Below are positions 4,584-5,066 of a stretch of DNA of 5,066 bases, one piece after another. The DNA comes from Alphaproteobacteria bacterium (lineage in GTDB: Bacteria > Pseudomonadota > Alphaproteobacteria > Rhizobiales > Devosiaceae): the NCBI GenBank assembly GCA_018820005.1, contig JAHJOS010000533.1, forward strand, positions 1 to 5,066, written 5' to 3'. The notes beneath the pieces are model-generated. The model had not been told where the DNA came from. It saw only the letters and a program-made list of their open reading frames with translations, and did no database searches. The position numbers were made by a program, and so were the translations under genes. How positions within the stretch are numbered: the stretch's first letter is position 1; each line of letters opens with the position of its first letter.

Positions 4584-5066
4584 TCACACGGCAACATATT
4601 CGCCGCCACGACACTGCTTGAGATAGTTGAGACCAGCGACCTGTCCGGTCATTTCCAGATCGCCGCGATAGACCGGATCATGCCAGCCCTCGATATCGAT
4701 CGAGCCCTGATAACCAGCCAGACGCAGTTCAGAGATCACATCGGTCCAATTGCTGTCGCCAAAGCCCGGCGTGCGCATGAACACGAACTTCTCCTTGCCG
4801 AACACGCCATGCTCCTTGATCACTTCCCAGCGGATGGTCGCGTCCTTGCCATGCACATGGAAGAACTTGTGCGCCCACTTGCGAATTTGGGGCATGGGAT
4901 CAATCAGATAGACCATCTGGTGGCAGGGCTCCCATTCGAGCCCGATATTGTCGTCCGGCGTCTCGTTGAACATCAGCTCCCAGGCATCCGGATTGTGCGC
5001 GATGTTCCAGTCGCCGGTCTGCCAGTTGCCGTCCATGGCGCAGTTTTCGAACGCGATCTTCACGCC
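4584..5066 (-). CDS. Sugar phosphate isomerase/epimerase-like TIM-barrel protein (C-terminal 160 residues, cut by window edge)
   Basis: This belongs to the xylose-isomerase-like AP-endonuclease-2 superfamily (COG1082 type), whose members isomerise or epimerise sugars, keto-sugars or inositol derivatives using a divalent metal. The visible part starts in a barrel strand, GVKIAFENC; the GTG there is an internal valine codon, not the start. Probable metal ligands, by analogy with the ketose epimerases, are E7 (AFEN), E46 (LEWEPCH), H72 (FHVHGKD) and E126 (DIEGWHD), counted from the window edge. The final helix region MTGQVAGLNYLKQCRGG closes the barrel. Full-length relatives have roughly 300-350 residues, so about half is missing. 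It is co-directional with the repressor and transporter, which suggests it processes the imported sugar. The exact reaction is unknown; IolE-like or YcjR-like 3-keto-sugar chemistry is possible but not shown. Confidence 0.88.
   Translation of the reverse strand, partial: GVKIAFENCAMDGNWQTGDWNIAHNPDAWELMFNETPDDNIGLEWEPCHQMVYLIDPMPQIRKWAHKFFHVHGKDATIRWEVIKEHGVFGKEKFVFMRTPGFGDSNWTDVISELRLAGYQGSIDIEGWHDPVYRGDLEMTGQVAGLNYLKQCRGGEYVAV

Noticed and set aside
5061..5063. GTG as a possible start of the isomerase-like protein.
   Set aside because: The codon lies inside the conserved barrel strand GVKIAFENC. Starting there would leave half a barrel, and the frame runs on open past the window edge.
1..5066. 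Search for RNA genes, CRISPR arrays, insertion sequences, attachment sites or a hidden defence-type system.
   Set aside because: No tRNA- or rRNA-like sequence, regularly spaced repeat, transposase or terminal inverted repeat was seen. The window is almost fully occupied by ordinary uptake genes, and the gaps are each 110 bp or shorter.

Overview
The window carries one strand of a carbohydrate-uptake locus: every gene reads on the minus strand, so the biological order runs from high to low coordinates. By eye the DNA is G+C-rich (about 60%). The protein style (CUT1-type sugar ABC transporter, LacI-family regulator, xylose-isomerase-like TIM-barrel enzyme) fits an alphaproteobacterium of the Hyphomicrobiales (Rhizobium/Devosia-like). 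That placement is inference from gene content and protein flavour, not from a marker gene.

Layout in transcription order: (1) 5066-4584, the C-terminal half of a sugar phosphate isomerase/epimerase-like TIM-barrel protein, cut by the window edge. (2) A 67-82 bp gap holding a sigma70-like promoter (TTGACG, 18 bp, TATCAA) overlapped by a nearly perfect 20-bp palindrome with a central CG, a good candidate LacI-family operator. (3) 4501-3461, a LacI-family repressor, probably with a GTG start. (4) A 110-bp gap with two RNA hairpin candidates; a third lies inside the 3' end of the repressor gene. (5) 3350-2124, a secreted sugar-binding protein with a clear Sec signal peptide. (6) A 70-bp gap with a hairpin and U-rich stretch that looks like a partial terminator. 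(7) 2053-1151 and 1154-327, two six-helix permeases of MalF and MalG type, each with its EAA loop. (8) 330-1, the N-terminal 110 residues of the MalK/UgpC-type ATPase, cut by the other edge. The permease-permease and permease-ATPase junctions are both 4-nt ATGA overlaps, so translation is probably coupled.

Reading as a system: the binding protein captures a sugar or oligosaccharide in the periplasm, the two permeases and the ATPase import it, and the isomerase-like enzyme probably acts on it or a derivative. The LacI protein likely represses its own promoter and, by read-through, the transporter genes. Hairpins on both sides of the binding-protein gene suggest that its mRNA level is set apart from those of the repressor and the permeases, as is common for such operons. 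The substrate cannot be told from sequence alone. I found no RNA gene, mobile element, CRISPR array, broken gene or clearly new multi-gene system; the points of most interest are the regulatory DNA and RNA structures and the unassigned pathway.
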